19,041 nt of DNA from Bacteriovoracaceae bacterium (lineage in GTDB: Bacteria; Bdellovibrionota; Bacteriovoracia; Bacteriovoracales; Bacteriovoracaceae), in assembly GCA_023954595.1 (NCBI GenBank), contig JAGSHJ010000014.1, forward strand, positions 1 through 19,041, in the 5' to 3' direction. A program made the translations under genes and the position numbers. The first letter of the stretch is position 1. Each line of letters opens with the position of its first letter. The notes below the pieces were generated by a model, which was not told where the DNA came from, made no database searches, and saw only the letters and a program-made list of their open reading frames with translations. This document shows, piece by piece, positions 1 through 7,499 of this stretch.

Positions 1-143
1 CTGCTTGGGTAAAAGTTAAAAACGCAGGGGAGAGTGAGTCCAAGACACTTGAGTACGAAAAAAGGTCTCATTACAATCTGTTCAATTCAATTGCCCATGA
101 GAGATTTAAAATAATTGAAAAACATAAAGATACTATATTCTAA
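1..143 (+). CDS. 3' end of an upstream gene; possibly TatT, the TRAP-associated accessory protein
   Basis: Seen: the frame using codons from base 3 is open from the window edge to a TAA at 141-143 and encodes about 46 residues. The 9-nt gap to dctP, which itself has a good ribosome binding site, makes this the upstream operon member. The C-terminus is charged and helical and ends in a pattern of N..IA..R...I...KD.IF. Inference: TatT (the T component found beside some TRAP binding proteins) typically ends in an N..A..RA..LL...D..F pattern, and the position directly before dctP fits. Too little of the protein is visible to be firm. It could be any other exported or cytoplasmic partner of the transporter. 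Confidence 0.6.
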   Translation, partial: AWVKVKNAGESESKTLEYEKRSHYNLFNSIAHERFKIIEKHKDTIF

Positions 144-152
144 AGGAAAGAG

Positions 153-1118
153 ATGAAATACTTCATTGCAATGGCCGCTCTAGGTCTGTGTATAAGTGCC
201 AATGCCGCTGTATTAAAAATTGCAGCACTAGCTCCCGATGGCACCAACTGGGCCAAAACTCTTAAAGAATTTGCAAAGGAAGTTAAGAGCTCTACCAATG
301 GCGAAGTCAAAGTTAAGATTTATTATGGTGGTGTTGCCGGAGACGAACCAGATGTACTCCGTAAAATCAGAGTAGGACAGATGCACGGTGGTGTGTTTAC
401 TGGCAAAACTCTTGGTGATATCGCTAGTGATGTTCGAGTAGTTGAGCTGCCTTTTAATTTTTTACACGAAAGAGAAAAGGGAATGAAGGCGCTAAAAGGA
501 ATGGCCTCTTATTTTAATCAAACAATAGAAAAAAATGGATTTGTTAATCTTGGTTTTTATGAAATAGGTCAAGTGTATGTCGTCTCATCAAAGAAGGTGA
601 CAAGCATTCCTGAAATGCAGGGAATAAAGATTTGGTCTTGGGAGGGGGACAAAGTTGTTGAGGCCATGATCTCTTCACTACAACTTGTTTCTGTTCCATT
701 GGCCCTTCCGGATGTTCTATCTTCACTATCTACGAATATTATCGATGCTGCGTATGCACCCCCATTAGGTATTCTCGCATTACAATGGCAAAGCCAAGTT
801 AAGTATTTGATCGACTTTCCAACTGCTTACTCTATAGGGGCGTTGCTAGTTTCTGAAAAAGCATTTAATAAAATTCCAAAACAACATCAAGGCAAAGTTA
901 AAGAGATTGCTAAAAAGTATGTCGACCAGGCCAACAAGTTTGCAGTAGCAGACAATGAAGAAGGACTTAAGATATTAAAAAAACAAGGTGTTGAATTTAT
1001 CAAGTTTAGTGAAAAGGACATCGCTCGAGCTGAAGAGATTAGAAGCAAAGTGGTTAAAAAACTCAAGGGCAAAGTAATATCTGAAAAGGCCATTAAAATG
1101 CTTGAGAGCTATAGATGA
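153..1118 (+). CDS. dctP: TRAP transporter solute-binding protein, DctP family
   Basis: This is the periplasmic substrate-binding component of a tripartite ATP-independent transporter. It captures the solute, probably an organic acid, and delivers it to the DctQM membrane complex. Seen: a 321-residue product with a short Sec signal (Lys2, hydrophobic core 4-15, cleavage after the Ala-Asn-Ala at 16-18). A DctP-like opening follows (KIAALAPDGTNWAKTLKEF), then the GGVAGDE..VLRKIRVGQ and ELPFNF segments typical of the family. Length is normal. The start is supported by an AAAGGAAAGAG Shine-Dalgarno just before the ATG. It lies 9 nt after the upstream gene and overlaps dctQ by ATGA, so it is mid-operon. 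The ligand cannot be predicted from sequence reading. Lineages with a TatT partner often carry this DctP subtype. Confidence 0.93.
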   Translation: MKYFIAMAALGLCISANAAVLKIAALAPDGTNWAKTLKEFAKEVKSSTNGEVKVKIYYGGVAGDEPDVLRKIRVGQMHGGVFTGKTLGDIASDVRVVELPFNFLHEREKGMKALKGMASYFNQTIEKNGFVNLGFYEIGQVYVVSSKKVTSIPEMQGIKIWSWEGDKVVEAMISSLQLVSVPLALPDVLSSLSTNIIDAAYAPPLGILALQWQSQVKYLIDFPTAYSIGALLVSEKAFNKIPKQHQGKVKEIAKKYVDQANKFAVADNEEGLKILKKQGVEFIKFSEKDIARAEEIRSKVVKKLKGKVISEKAIKMLESYR

Positions 1119-1597
1119 TAAAAAGGCTGGATCTTTTTCTAGATAAGAGCGCGTTTGCCATAATGGCGCTCTCTCTTTTCTTTATGCTTTTCCTACCACT
1201 GTTCAATATTGTCGCACGCTGGTTTGGTCAATCAATTTTATGGATTGACCCTTTAGTGAGACACCTGGTTTTTCTTAGCGCATTCATGGGAGGCGTCCTT
1301 GCAACAGGTAAGGGCAATCACATCAAATTAGATTTAGTCTCAAGAGCACTGGAAGGACTTCATAAGAAAAGACTCAAAAAAATAGTAGATACTTTGGCGG
1401 CCCTGGCCTCTATTGTTGCATGTTACTTCTTATTTGTAGCTGGCAGAGACTTTGCCTTGGTAGAGTTTGAGTATGGTAAAGAGGCCTTTCTAGGGATTCA
1501 TAGTGGCTTTTTAGTTTCTATCATTCCTTTTGGGTTTTGCTTTATAGCTCTGCGCTTTTTCACAGTGACTTTTAAAGAATTAGGAAAGGAAAGCTAG
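1115..1597 (+). CDS. dctQ: TRAP transporter small permease, DctQ family
   Basis: This is the small integral membrane subunit of the TRAP transporter, which pairs with DctM and helps dock the solute-binding protein. Seen: 160 residues with four hydrophobic segments at about 13-36, 46-66, 88-110 and 127-150, the expected DctQ topology. The W.DPLVRHLVFLSAFMGG...G.GNHIKLDL stretch (about 43-75) corresponds to the family's conserved W.(D/E)E..R...W..F.GA.......H...D signature. Its ATG overlaps the dctP stop as ATGA (1115-1118), a classic translational-coupling junction, and its own Shine-Dalgarno is weak. It ends directly against the dctM GTG start with no spacer. Nothing looks truncated. Confidence 0.92.
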   Translation: MIKRLDLFLDKSAFAIMALSLFFMLFLPLFNIVARWFGQSILWIDPLVRHLVFLSAFMGGVLATGKGNHIKLDLVSRALEGLHKKRLKKIVDTLAALASIVACYFLFVAGRDFALVEFEYGKEAFLGIHSGFLVSIIPFGFCFIALRFFTVTFKELGKES

Positions 1598-2860
1598 GTG
1601 GCAAGTGTAGGTTATTCCATTATTGCAGTGCTTGCCGGACTTGGAACTCCGATCTTTGTCGTAATGTCCTTATTTGCGATGCTGGCGTTTCATATGGCCG
1701 ATATAGAAATATCTGCTGTGGCGATTGAAATCTACCGGATGGCACAAGCTCCTACGCTTCTAACTATTCCACTGTTCACCTTTGCAGGTTATCTGCTTGC
1801 TGAATCAAAATCACCTCAAAGACTTTTGAAGCTCGCCGAAGCAATTTTAGGCTGGCTGCCGGGTGGAGTGGCAATTGTATCTTTGTGTGTTTGCGCATTT
1901 TTTACGGCCTTTACAGGTGCTAGTGGAGTGACAATTATAGCCCTTGGCGGACTTATCTATCCAATGCTCAAAAAGGAAAGGTATAGTGAAGACTTCTCTC
2001 TAGGGCTTATTACCACTTCGGGAAGCCTTGGACTCTTATTCCCACCAAGCTTGCCAATTATTCTCTACGGGATTGTTGCAAAGGTAGATATTAACGAGCT
2101 CTTTCTAGCGGGAATCATTCCTGGGGTCTTACTTGTTGTAATACTCGCAGGATGGTCTGCCTTTAATGGCCGCAAAAGTGGCGAGTCGATTAGAATCCCA
2201 TTTAGTTTTTCAAATGCATTGAGTGCCGTAAAAGGCGCGAGATATGAGCTGCCACTGCCTTTTATTGTCCTAGGGGGAATCTATGGCGGTTTTATCACTG
2301 TTACAGAAGCGGCCGCGATTACAGCTCTATACGCTCTTTTAATGGTTTGTTTTTTATATAGAGACGTGAACGTCACAAAAGATCTTCCTAAGATCGTTAA
2401 AGATAGCATGACCCTTGTTGGGGCGATACTTCTCATTCTTGCTTGTGCCTTAGGGCTCACAAATTATTTGGTGGACGAAGAAGTGCCGATGAAGATTTTG
2501 GCATATATGAAAGAGCTTATTCAAAATAAGTGGATGTTTCTTCTGTGCTTAAATGTGTTCTTGTTGATTGTTGGAAGCTTGATGGATATCTTCAGTGCCA
2601 TTATCGTTGTAGTTCCATTAATTCTTCCTATTGCTCAACAATTTGATGTTCACCCAATCCATCTAGCAATTATCTTTTTGACCAACTTAGAAATTGGCTA
2701 CATAACCCCTCCTGTAGGGATTAATCTATTTATTTCAAGTTTCCGATTCGAAAAGTCAGTACTGTCTGTATACAAGGCCTCTGCACCATTTCTTCTTTTG
2801 TTGCTAGGGGCATTGATGTTAATAACTTATATTCCTTGGTTGAGTCTTGCATGGGTGTGA
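1598..2860 (+). CDS. dctM: TRAP transporter large permease, DctM family
   Basis: This is the main transport subunit of the TRAP system, which moves solute with sodium or proton coupling rather than ATP. Seen: 420 residues, almost wholly hydrophobic, with about 11-12 membrane spans. Family signatures are present: the TGASGVTIIALGGLIYPML region (about 105-125), GSLGLLFPPSLPIILYG (about 146-162), AGIIPG (about 171-176), and near the end the NLEIGYITPPVGINLF hallmark of DctM. Start is a GTG at 1598 immediately after the dctQ stop, with AGGAAAG as ribosome binding site inside the end of dctQ. The 3' end overlaps the start of the next gene. The dctPQM order is the standard one for this transporter class. 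Confidence 0.94.
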   Translation: MASVGYSIIAVLAGLGTPIFVVMSLFAMLAFHMADIEISAVAIEIYRMAQAPTLLTIPLFTFAGYLLAESKSPQRLLKLAEAILGWLPGGVAIVSLCVCAFFTAFTGASGVTIIALGGLIYPMLKKERYSEDFSLGLITTSGSLGLLFPPSLPIILYGIVAKVDINELFLAGIIPGVLLVVILAGWSAFNGRKSGESIRIPFSFSNALSAVKGARYELPLPFIVLGGIYGGFITVTEAAAITALYALLMVCFLYRDVNVTKDLPKIVKDSMTLVGAILLILACALGLTNYLVDEEVPMKILAYMKELIQNKWMFLLCLNVFLLIVGSLMDIFSAIIVVVPLILPIAQQFDVHPIHLAIIFLTNLEIGYITPPVGINLFISSFRFEKSVLSVYKASAPFLLLLLGALMLITYIPWLSLAWV

Positions 2861-4419
2861 TTTTTAGAAAGTTTATATTGCTAATGTTGATATTGGGACA
2901 CATCTCTGTGGCCTGGTCCTCGGCGCCATTCATGAATGGTGAGCAAGACTTCTCGCACTACTATGGTCCTAATGAACCAGAATCCTTTAAAGATCCACGC
3001 TTTGGGAAAACTGTCTTTTCTGAGAATGTTTGGCAAGAGCAGAGGATGTTTAAATCCTTGGATTTGAAATTGTACTTTTTCAAAGAATTTTTTAAAGACT
3101 TAAATACGGCAGAGCTTTGTCCAAATGATGAGTTGTCCAAGAATGCCGACTATATGAGATATTTATATCGTTTGAGTGCTTTGAGTTATCTAAAAGAGCT
3201 CTTTAATCAAATGGAGGAGAGCTCTAAGAAAATGAAATTTGGAAAGGTATGTGAGATATCTCTTCCAAAATTACTAAGTCAATGTGGCCCTAACTCTGAT
3301 GATATGAAGCTTTTTATTAAAAGTGCCAAAGTTCTTTCTAAAAATTTTAGTCCATTCTTGGTTCCGTATGATTTTAAATTTGATGAGTATTACAATTCAT
3401 GGAGAAAAGATTTAACTTCGAAGAAAGTTGATTCCGCTGCCAAGAAGAGAATTTCCGTTTACTGTGAAGATCATAACTGTTCATCACTATCTAAAAAGAA
3501 AATGAAAAAAGCTTTTGAGGATTCATGTAACGAAGACTCTGAGCTATTTGTTAAGATCTGTTCTGAAAAAGACAAGCTCTATGGTATTTCCTCCGTAGAG
3601 CAGCTTTATCATGCAATTAGTTCATCTGATGTCATGAAGGTCCTAAATGAGCAAGGCAATGCAAGAGGATGTCTTGCTAGATATACAAGTGTGATGAAAG
3701 ACAAAGAGCTAGAAGTTGCACCAATACAAAAAGTCTTTCCTCTTATTTATGAAGATCTAAAGCGTAATAAGGGACAGCTTGGTGGAGTGCTATTTGATGC
3801 TGGCTCTCTAAAGATGTTTGTAGAAGAGGGACTTGCGGATATTTTTGTTGAGAAAAAAGTTGAAAAAAAGAAGGTGGTTCAGGCCGCTCCAGTTGAAGAG
3901 TATGAATTGGGACCTCTTGCCCCTGCACCTTTAAAGCAAATCTTTAAACCTCGCGTGAAGAAAAAGATTGTTAAAGTTGAGGAGAAAAAGGTTGAGAAGA
4001 AAGAGGTTATTAAAAGCCACTTTTTAAAATCAGCTGAAGCACTTGTTGAGTTTGATCTAGAAAAAATTGAACTGGATATGCTTAAATTTAAATACGATTA
4101 TGTCTTCAATTCTAAAATGCATTCATACCTTGAAGGTCAGATGCCTAAGTTCTTTGCAAGAGAAGGCCTTGAAGATATGAAGAAATTTGACTCTCTTGGT
4201 ACAAAAAAAGGCCCGGTTCCACTTTTGTTCTTAAAGTACTTAATAGAAGAGGGCAAGCATCAAGGACTGTTCAATTTAGTTGAAGTTGTTGGCAACGAAT
4301 TCTATGTTCGAAACAATATTGATGATGAATCAATTGCATCCAAGGCCGACTATGTGCGGTTGGACTTTTCAGAAAATGGGCAGCCACAATGGCGCCTATC
4401 CATTCTTAAAAACAATTAA
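2851..4419 (+). CDS. Exported protein of unknown function with a charged, Pro-containing linker
   Basis: No family recognised. Seen: 522 residues from the ATG at 2851. That start gives a clean Sec signal peptide (Arg6-Lys7, hydrophobic core 8-20, Ala-Trp-Ser then Ser-Ala). A GTG at 2857 would give a 4-nt GTGA overlap with dctM and is an alternative, and a TTG at 2836 is less likely. The mature part is mostly helical and polar with several Cys residues in the first half. From about 333 to 386 there is a Lys/Glu/Val-rich linker: two VEKKVEKK-like blocks (333-343 and 376-386) flank a Pro-containing patch (LAPAPL). A compact C-terminal region follows. The linker recalls periplasm-spanning spacers, which is inference. 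It is the last gene of the TRAP operon by position, but nothing shows it takes part in transport. Confidence 0.8.
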   Translation: MGVIFRKFILLMLILGHISVAWSSAPFMNGEQDFSHYYGPNEPESFKDPRFGKTVFSENVWQEQRMFKSLDLKLYFFKEFFKDLNTAELCPNDELSKNADYMRYLYRLSALSYLKELFNQMEESSKKMKFGKVCEISLPKLLSQCGPNSDDMKLFIKSAKVLSKNFSPFLVPYDFKFDEYYNSWRKDLTSKKVDSAAKKRISVYCEDHNCSSLSKKKMKKAFEDSCNEDSELFVKICSEKDKLYGISSVEQLYHAISSSDVMKVLNEQGNARGCLARYTSVMKDKELEVAPIQKVFPLIYEDLKRNKGQLGGVLFDAGSLKMFVEEGLADIFVEKKVEKKKVVQAAPVEEYELGPLAPAPLKQIFKPRVKKKIVKVEEKKVEKKEVIKSHFLKSAEALVEFDLEKIELDMLKFKYDYVFNSKMHSYLEGQMPKFFAREGLEDMKKFDSLGTKKGPVPLLFLKYLIEEGKHQGLFNLVEVVGNEFYVRNNIDDESIASKADYVRLDFSENGQPQWRLSILKNN

Positions 4420-5072
4420 AGAGATGGTCTTTGCTGATACCAGCCGGCCTTAATTATGGCGCGAGGAGCGGCCGTTTGAGCTGCCTGAAGTCCGGTAGGG
4501 GAATCCTCAAAGATTACGCAATTTTCAGCGGCCTCATTAAGATCTCTATAGGCCTTAAGGTATGGCTCAGGATGAGGCTTATTAAGCTCGGTGTCTTCTT
4601 TAGTGATGAATAACTCAAAATAAGTATCAATTTCCAACAGCTTAAGAAGTGCCATTGCTGACTCTCTGTCACTTGAGGTTACTAAAGCTAGGCGAATATT
4701 TGCAGATTTAAGCTCTTCTAATAAGTTCTTGATTTGAGGTAGAAAAATACTTGAAACGGGAGTCTTATTAAGAAGCTTTAAAAAGGCGTCTAATTTAAAC
4801 TGCTCTAGGCTTTTATTATCGAATGATTTGAAGCAGTCCCGATCTCTTAGGCGCTCAAAGATGAAGTCATCCGTTTGCCCAAGGCATAGCTCTAAGAGCT
4901 CTTCTTTTGTAAGGGTATCAGGGTGGTGCTTTTGAACCAGCTCATATAAGGCCTGAGCGTGAAGGATCTCAGTGTCCATTAAAGTGCCATCCATATCGAA
5001 AAGGCATGCCTTAGGAGTGGCGTGAAGACCAAAAATATCAGTAATAGCGGGTACATGCTTAAATAAATGCAT
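4416..5072 (-). CDS. HAD-superfamily hydrolase (subfamily IA, beta-phosphoglucomutase-like phosphatase)
   Basis: This is probably a cytoplasmic phosphatase or phosphomutase acting on a small phosphorylated metabolite. Seen: 218 residues with all four HAD motifs. Motif I is FDMDGTLMDTE with nucleophile Asp26 and acid/base Asp28, motif II is LVTSS (Thr132), motif III is the Lys of NKPHPE (Lys165), and motif IV is FEDSPTG (Glu189, Asp190). Residues 35-105 form the helical cap of the beta-PGM type. Length is typical. The substrate cannot be assigned. Its stop codon shares a TTAA with the stop of the plus-strand exported protein, so the two genes converge with a 4-nt overlap and no room for a terminator. 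It diverges from the small gene starting at 5142. Confidence 0.88.
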   Translation of the reverse strand: MHLFKHVPAITDIFGLHATPKACLFDMDGTLMDTEILHAQALYELVQKHHPDTLTKEELLELCLGQTDDFIFERLRDRDCFKSFDNKSLEQFKLDAFLKLLNKTPVSSIFLPQIKNLLEELKSANIRLALVTSSDRESAMALLKLLEIDTYFELFITKEDTELNKPHPEPYLKAYRDLNEAAENCVIFEDSPTGLQAAQTAAPRAIIKAGWYQQRPSL

Positions 5073-5141
5073 AAATTGCCTAACCTTTATTGCGCCCTGC
5101 GTTTTTTGTTACAATTATTCTGTAGCATTATAGAGGGAAAA
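5073..5141. promoter_or_regulatory. Divergent promoter region between the HAD gene and the small Lys-rich gene
   Basis: This 69-bp gap must carry the promoters for both directions. On the minus strand there is a perfect TATAAT (plus-strand 5127-5132), but the hexamer 17 bp upstream of it is a poor -35. On the plus strand TACAAT at 5110-5115 is the best -10 candidate, with no good -35 at normal spacing. The plus gene has a GAGGG Shine-Dalgarno at 5133-5137. Start sites are therefore suggestive only. Confidence 0.3.
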
Positions 5142-5459
5142 ATGAAAGTTAATTCAGCGCAACATGACAATACTACAAAACCTGCGGCCAAGAAAAAGCC
5201 CACTCCAGAGGAGATTAAGGCAAAAGTTCAGGCCAAGTTTGGTATCGAGATAGGCAAACCAAAGAAGAAGGAGCCTGATACTGTTGTTTCCATTGATAAA
5301 AAGGGTGAAAAAACGGTCTCAAAAGAAGGCTTTGGGGATGTTAAGAATAACGATCCTAATGCTGAGGTTACCCAAGAGAAATTGCGTGCAATCCTCAAGA
5401 CCGGTGCTTTTGCTTTTAATGATAAGGAGCGTAAGGCATTGAATCAGATCCTTAACTAA
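5142..5459 (+). CDS. Small Lys-rich protein of unknown function
   Basis: No family recognised. Seen: 105 residues from the ATG at 5142, chosen because it follows GAGGGAAAA at normal distance. An upstream in-frame ATG at 5067 would overlap the divergent HAD gene and has no such site. There is no signal peptide or membrane segment. The N-terminal half is Lys/Pro-rich and probably disordered (AAKKKPTPEE, GKPKKKEPD). The C-terminal 30 residues look like a short ordered helical module (TQEKLRAILKTGAFAFNDKE). Such a basic tail plus conserved-looking C-terminus suits a binding or adaptor protein, but that is inference. It is 39 nt upstream of the DUF6178-like gene and probably co-transcribed with it, since no terminator lies between them. 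Confidence 0.75.
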   Translation: MKVNSAQHDNTTKPAAKKKPTPEEIKAKVQAKFGIEIGKPKKKEPDTVVSIDKKGEKTVSKEGFGDVKNNDPNAEVTQEKLRAILKTGAFAFNDKERKALNQILN

Positions 5460-5474
5460 GTCTTGTTCTTTACA

Positions 5475-5498
5475 GGGCTTTAATGTATTTATTAGCCC
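5475..5498 (+). promoter_or_regulatory. Hairpin directly abutting the start codon of the next gene
   Basis: GGGCT (5475-5479) pairs with AGCCC (5494-5498). After a 2-nt bulge, AAT (5482-5484) pairs with ATT (5491-5493) around a 6-nt loop. The stem occupies the place where a Shine-Dalgarno would be, and its last base touches the ATG at 5499. There is no T-run, so it is not an intrinsic terminator. It may modulate initiation or be chance. Confidence 0.4.
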
Positions 5499-7226
5499 AT
5501 GAACGACAAAAATAATCTCCTAGCAAAAATCATTTACGAATCCCGATCCTATAAAAGTTTTGAAGATATTGAGAAGTTGGTAGAAACAGGCCTAGACCTG
5601 TCTAATATACCTGTCCAACCTCTTTATGTTTCATTACTTTCAGCTCCAAGCGAGCAGGTCGCAACAATCCTTCCAAAGCTTTCAAAAGACCAAAGACAGG
5701 CTCTTCTTGACTTAGACCTTTGGAATAAAGATGCGGTTGATGTGTTCTCTTTTGAGTACTGGGTAGAAGTATATTCAAAAACGAGAGAGGACGAGCTTAT
5801 AAAAGAGTTTGTTCATAGTGAGGACTTTCTTCTTTATTTAAAGTCGCGTGTAAATATTCACACTTTTGATGTTGAAGATCCTCAATATCCAGACCATGAC
5901 AACTACTTTTTAACTGACGATATGCTTTTATTGATTGAGTACAATCAAGACTATGCCTATGCAAGTGAACTAAAGTATTTTGTTAGACACTTGTATGATT
6001 CCTTAGGAGTTGAGAATGCCTACAGCATGCTCTTTAAGCTTATTAATGAGTCGTTCTCCTATCTTCAAGAGACAGAGTACACAAATAAAAAAGAAAGACT
6101 CAGAGAGTTTGGCTTTGTTGATTATTACGACGCACGTGAGAGTTTGCACCCATTCTTAAGTATCAAAGGCATTGATCGCTTTATTGATAGCAAGACAAAA
6201 GTGGAAACAAGAGTTGATGACACTGCTGCTAACCAAAGCCTACATTCCTCGGCCCTTGTGCAGTTTGAAAAAGAGATGGAAAACATTCTTGCTGAACTTT
6301 CAAAGGTTGAATCTGATAAAAGAAAACAGTATCTACATTTCAATTTTGTAAGACTTATAAATGCAAGCATCACTCTTCGCGATGCCCTTCGTGGCGGAAG
6401 TGTTGAGATTGGCAAAATTGGCAAAAGCGTTAAAGCAGCGTTGGAGTTGGGACTTCAGTATTGTAAAACTAAGCGTGAACTTAAAGAGTCTGAGTCTATC
6501 TTTGATTATCTTGATTTCACTGAAGTTTATAAAGTAGGTAACTCCCTTTGGAGTCTAAATCAAAGCAAGCTAAAGAAAGCGCTTTCTAAAACACCTTTCA
6601 CTGAAGATGCTCATGAATACTTTGTGGGAGCTTGGTGGAATACTTTTCTTGAGCAGTCTTTTGAAGACGTGCCAAAAGTAAAAACTTTCGGTGCTGGCAA
6701 GCATGCAATGGCCATTGCTGATTTGAATACGTACGATTATTGGAAAACGCAAGTTAACTCTTTTAAATCTTTGGCACCGTTTATTGCGACTTTTTATACA
6801 ACATTTAATGAATTGAGATCTGATTCTAAACTCAATGACCAATTCTATTTAAACTATCAAGTTGAAGATATCGACTTTGAAGCTTTGATCTTATCAAGCT
6901 TTATCAATTTTTCTCTTGGTAACTTTGAGAAAGATAAGACCAATAAAATGGGTCTTGCAATTGGTGAACTAAAGGCATTTCTAAAACAACACTTTGTCAT
7001 GAACCAAGGCGAATATCAACTTAAGCCGATGGATGATGAAGTTCTAGCTAAAGCATTAGGTGAGTTTAAAGAGTCTTTTGGATTCTTTGAAGTTGATGGC
7101 TTTGAGCAATACCTTTATGCGCTTGTTTATGAGCACTTAAGTGGTTATGAGTTTGATACTCTAGAGGAAGAAGACTTCGCCCACGTTGGTGGTCCAGTTC
7201 TTCTAAATTCACTTTCAAAAAACTAA
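5499..7226 (+). CDS. Probable DUF6178-family protein, function unknown
   Basis: Seen: 575 residues, soluble, acidic and almost entirely helical, without signal peptide or membrane spans. The N-terminal region resembles what I know of DUF6178 proteins from delta-type proteobacteria: helical repeats containing LYVSLLSAPSEQ, KLSKDQRQALLDLDLW and then VFSFEYWVEVY (about 43-95). That family has no established biochemical role. A second helical half (about 245-575) is Lys/Asp/Phe-rich and unassigned. The ATG at 5499 is forced: an in-frame TAG lies at 5493-5495 and no other start is close. Unusually, no Shine-Dalgarno precedes it, and a hairpin abuts the start. The gene ends 13 nt before a strong terminator, so it closes the unit beginning at 5142. 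Confidence 0.78.
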   Translation: MNDKNNLLAKIIYESRSYKSFEDIEKLVETGLDLSNIPVQPLYVSLLSAPSEQVATILPKLSKDQRQALLDLDLWNKDAVDVFSFEYWVEVYSKTREDELIKEFVHSEDFLLYLKSRVNIHTFDVEDPQYPDHDNYFLTDDMLLLIEYNQDYAYASELKYFVRHLYDSLGVENAYSMLFKLINESFSYLQETEYTNKKERLREFGFVDYYDARESLHPFLSIKGIDRFIDSKTKVETRVDDTAANQSLHSSALVQFEKEMENILAELSKVESDKRKQYLHFNFVRLINASITLRDALRGGSVEIGKIGKSVKAALELGLQYCKTKRELKESESIFDYLDFTEVYKVGNSLWSLNQSKLKKALSKTPFTEDAHEYFVGAWWNTFLEQSFEDVPKVKTFGAGKHAMAIADLNTYDYWKTQVNSFKSLAPFIATFYTTFNELRSDSKLNDQFYLNYQVEDIDFEALILSSFINFSLGNFEKDKTNKMGLAIGELKAFLKQHFVMNQGEYQLKPMDDEVLAKALGEFKESFGFFEVDGFEQYLYALVYEHLSGYEFDTLEEEDFAHVGGPVLLNSLSKN

Positions 7227-7239
7227 ACAAACAATCAAG

Positions 7240-7283
7240 GTCTCTCTAGTTAACTCTAGAGAGACATTTCTTTTCTCTTTTTA
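7240..7283 (+). terminator. Rho-independent terminator after the DUF6178-like gene
   Basis: A perfect 10-bp stem (GTCTCTCTAG at 7240-7249, CTAGAGAGAC at 7256-7265) with a TTAACT loop is followed by a T-rich tail of 18 nt. It closes the 5142-7226 transcription unit. Confidence 0.88.
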
Positions 7284-7339
7284 ATCCTCATATATAAATT
7301 CACAAAAATCTCTTACAACTTTGCCCCCGAACGTATGAA

Positions 7340-7379
7340 AGCATGTAATAAGTTCATGGTTCACAAAGTAAGCATGTAA
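7340..7379. repeat. Direct repeat AGCATGTAA, 31-bp spacing, in the regulator's upstream region
   Basis: AGCATGTAA occurs at 7340-7348 and again at 7371-7379, start to start 31 bp, close to three helical turns. It lies in the 216-bp non-coding gap (7284-7499) between the terminator and the TIGR02147-type regulator. I see no clearly better promoter in that gap. A paired operator is plausible by position but unproven. Confidence 0.4.
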
Positions 7380-7499
7380 CTCTTACCGGTATGTGCTCAT
7401 TTACGAACTCCTTTGCGCTCAAAACCATTGAGAGTGATCCATATTGGCCGTAAGGTAGCTTCAGATCAAAACATACAACGATTTGATTTTGGAGAAACA

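Noticed and set aside
5106..5134. TTGTTA, 17 bp, TATAGA as promoter of the small Lys-rich gene
   Set aside because: Spacing is good, but transcription would begin at about the start codon and leave out the clear GAGGG ribosome binding site.
5067..5141. Longer start for the small Lys-rich gene
   Set aside because: It would overlap the divergent HAD gene and lacks a Shine-Dalgarno, whereas the ATG at 5142 follows GAGGG.
6125..6424. 99-codon antisense ORF inside the DUF6178-like gene
   Set aside because: Composition is atypical, no start signals are seen, and it is fully covered by the sense gene.
7413..7499. 29-codon N-terminal extension of the TIGR02147 regulator
   Set aside because: No ribosome binding site, the residues do not resemble the family N-terminus, and the ATG at 7500 has GGAG at ideal distance.
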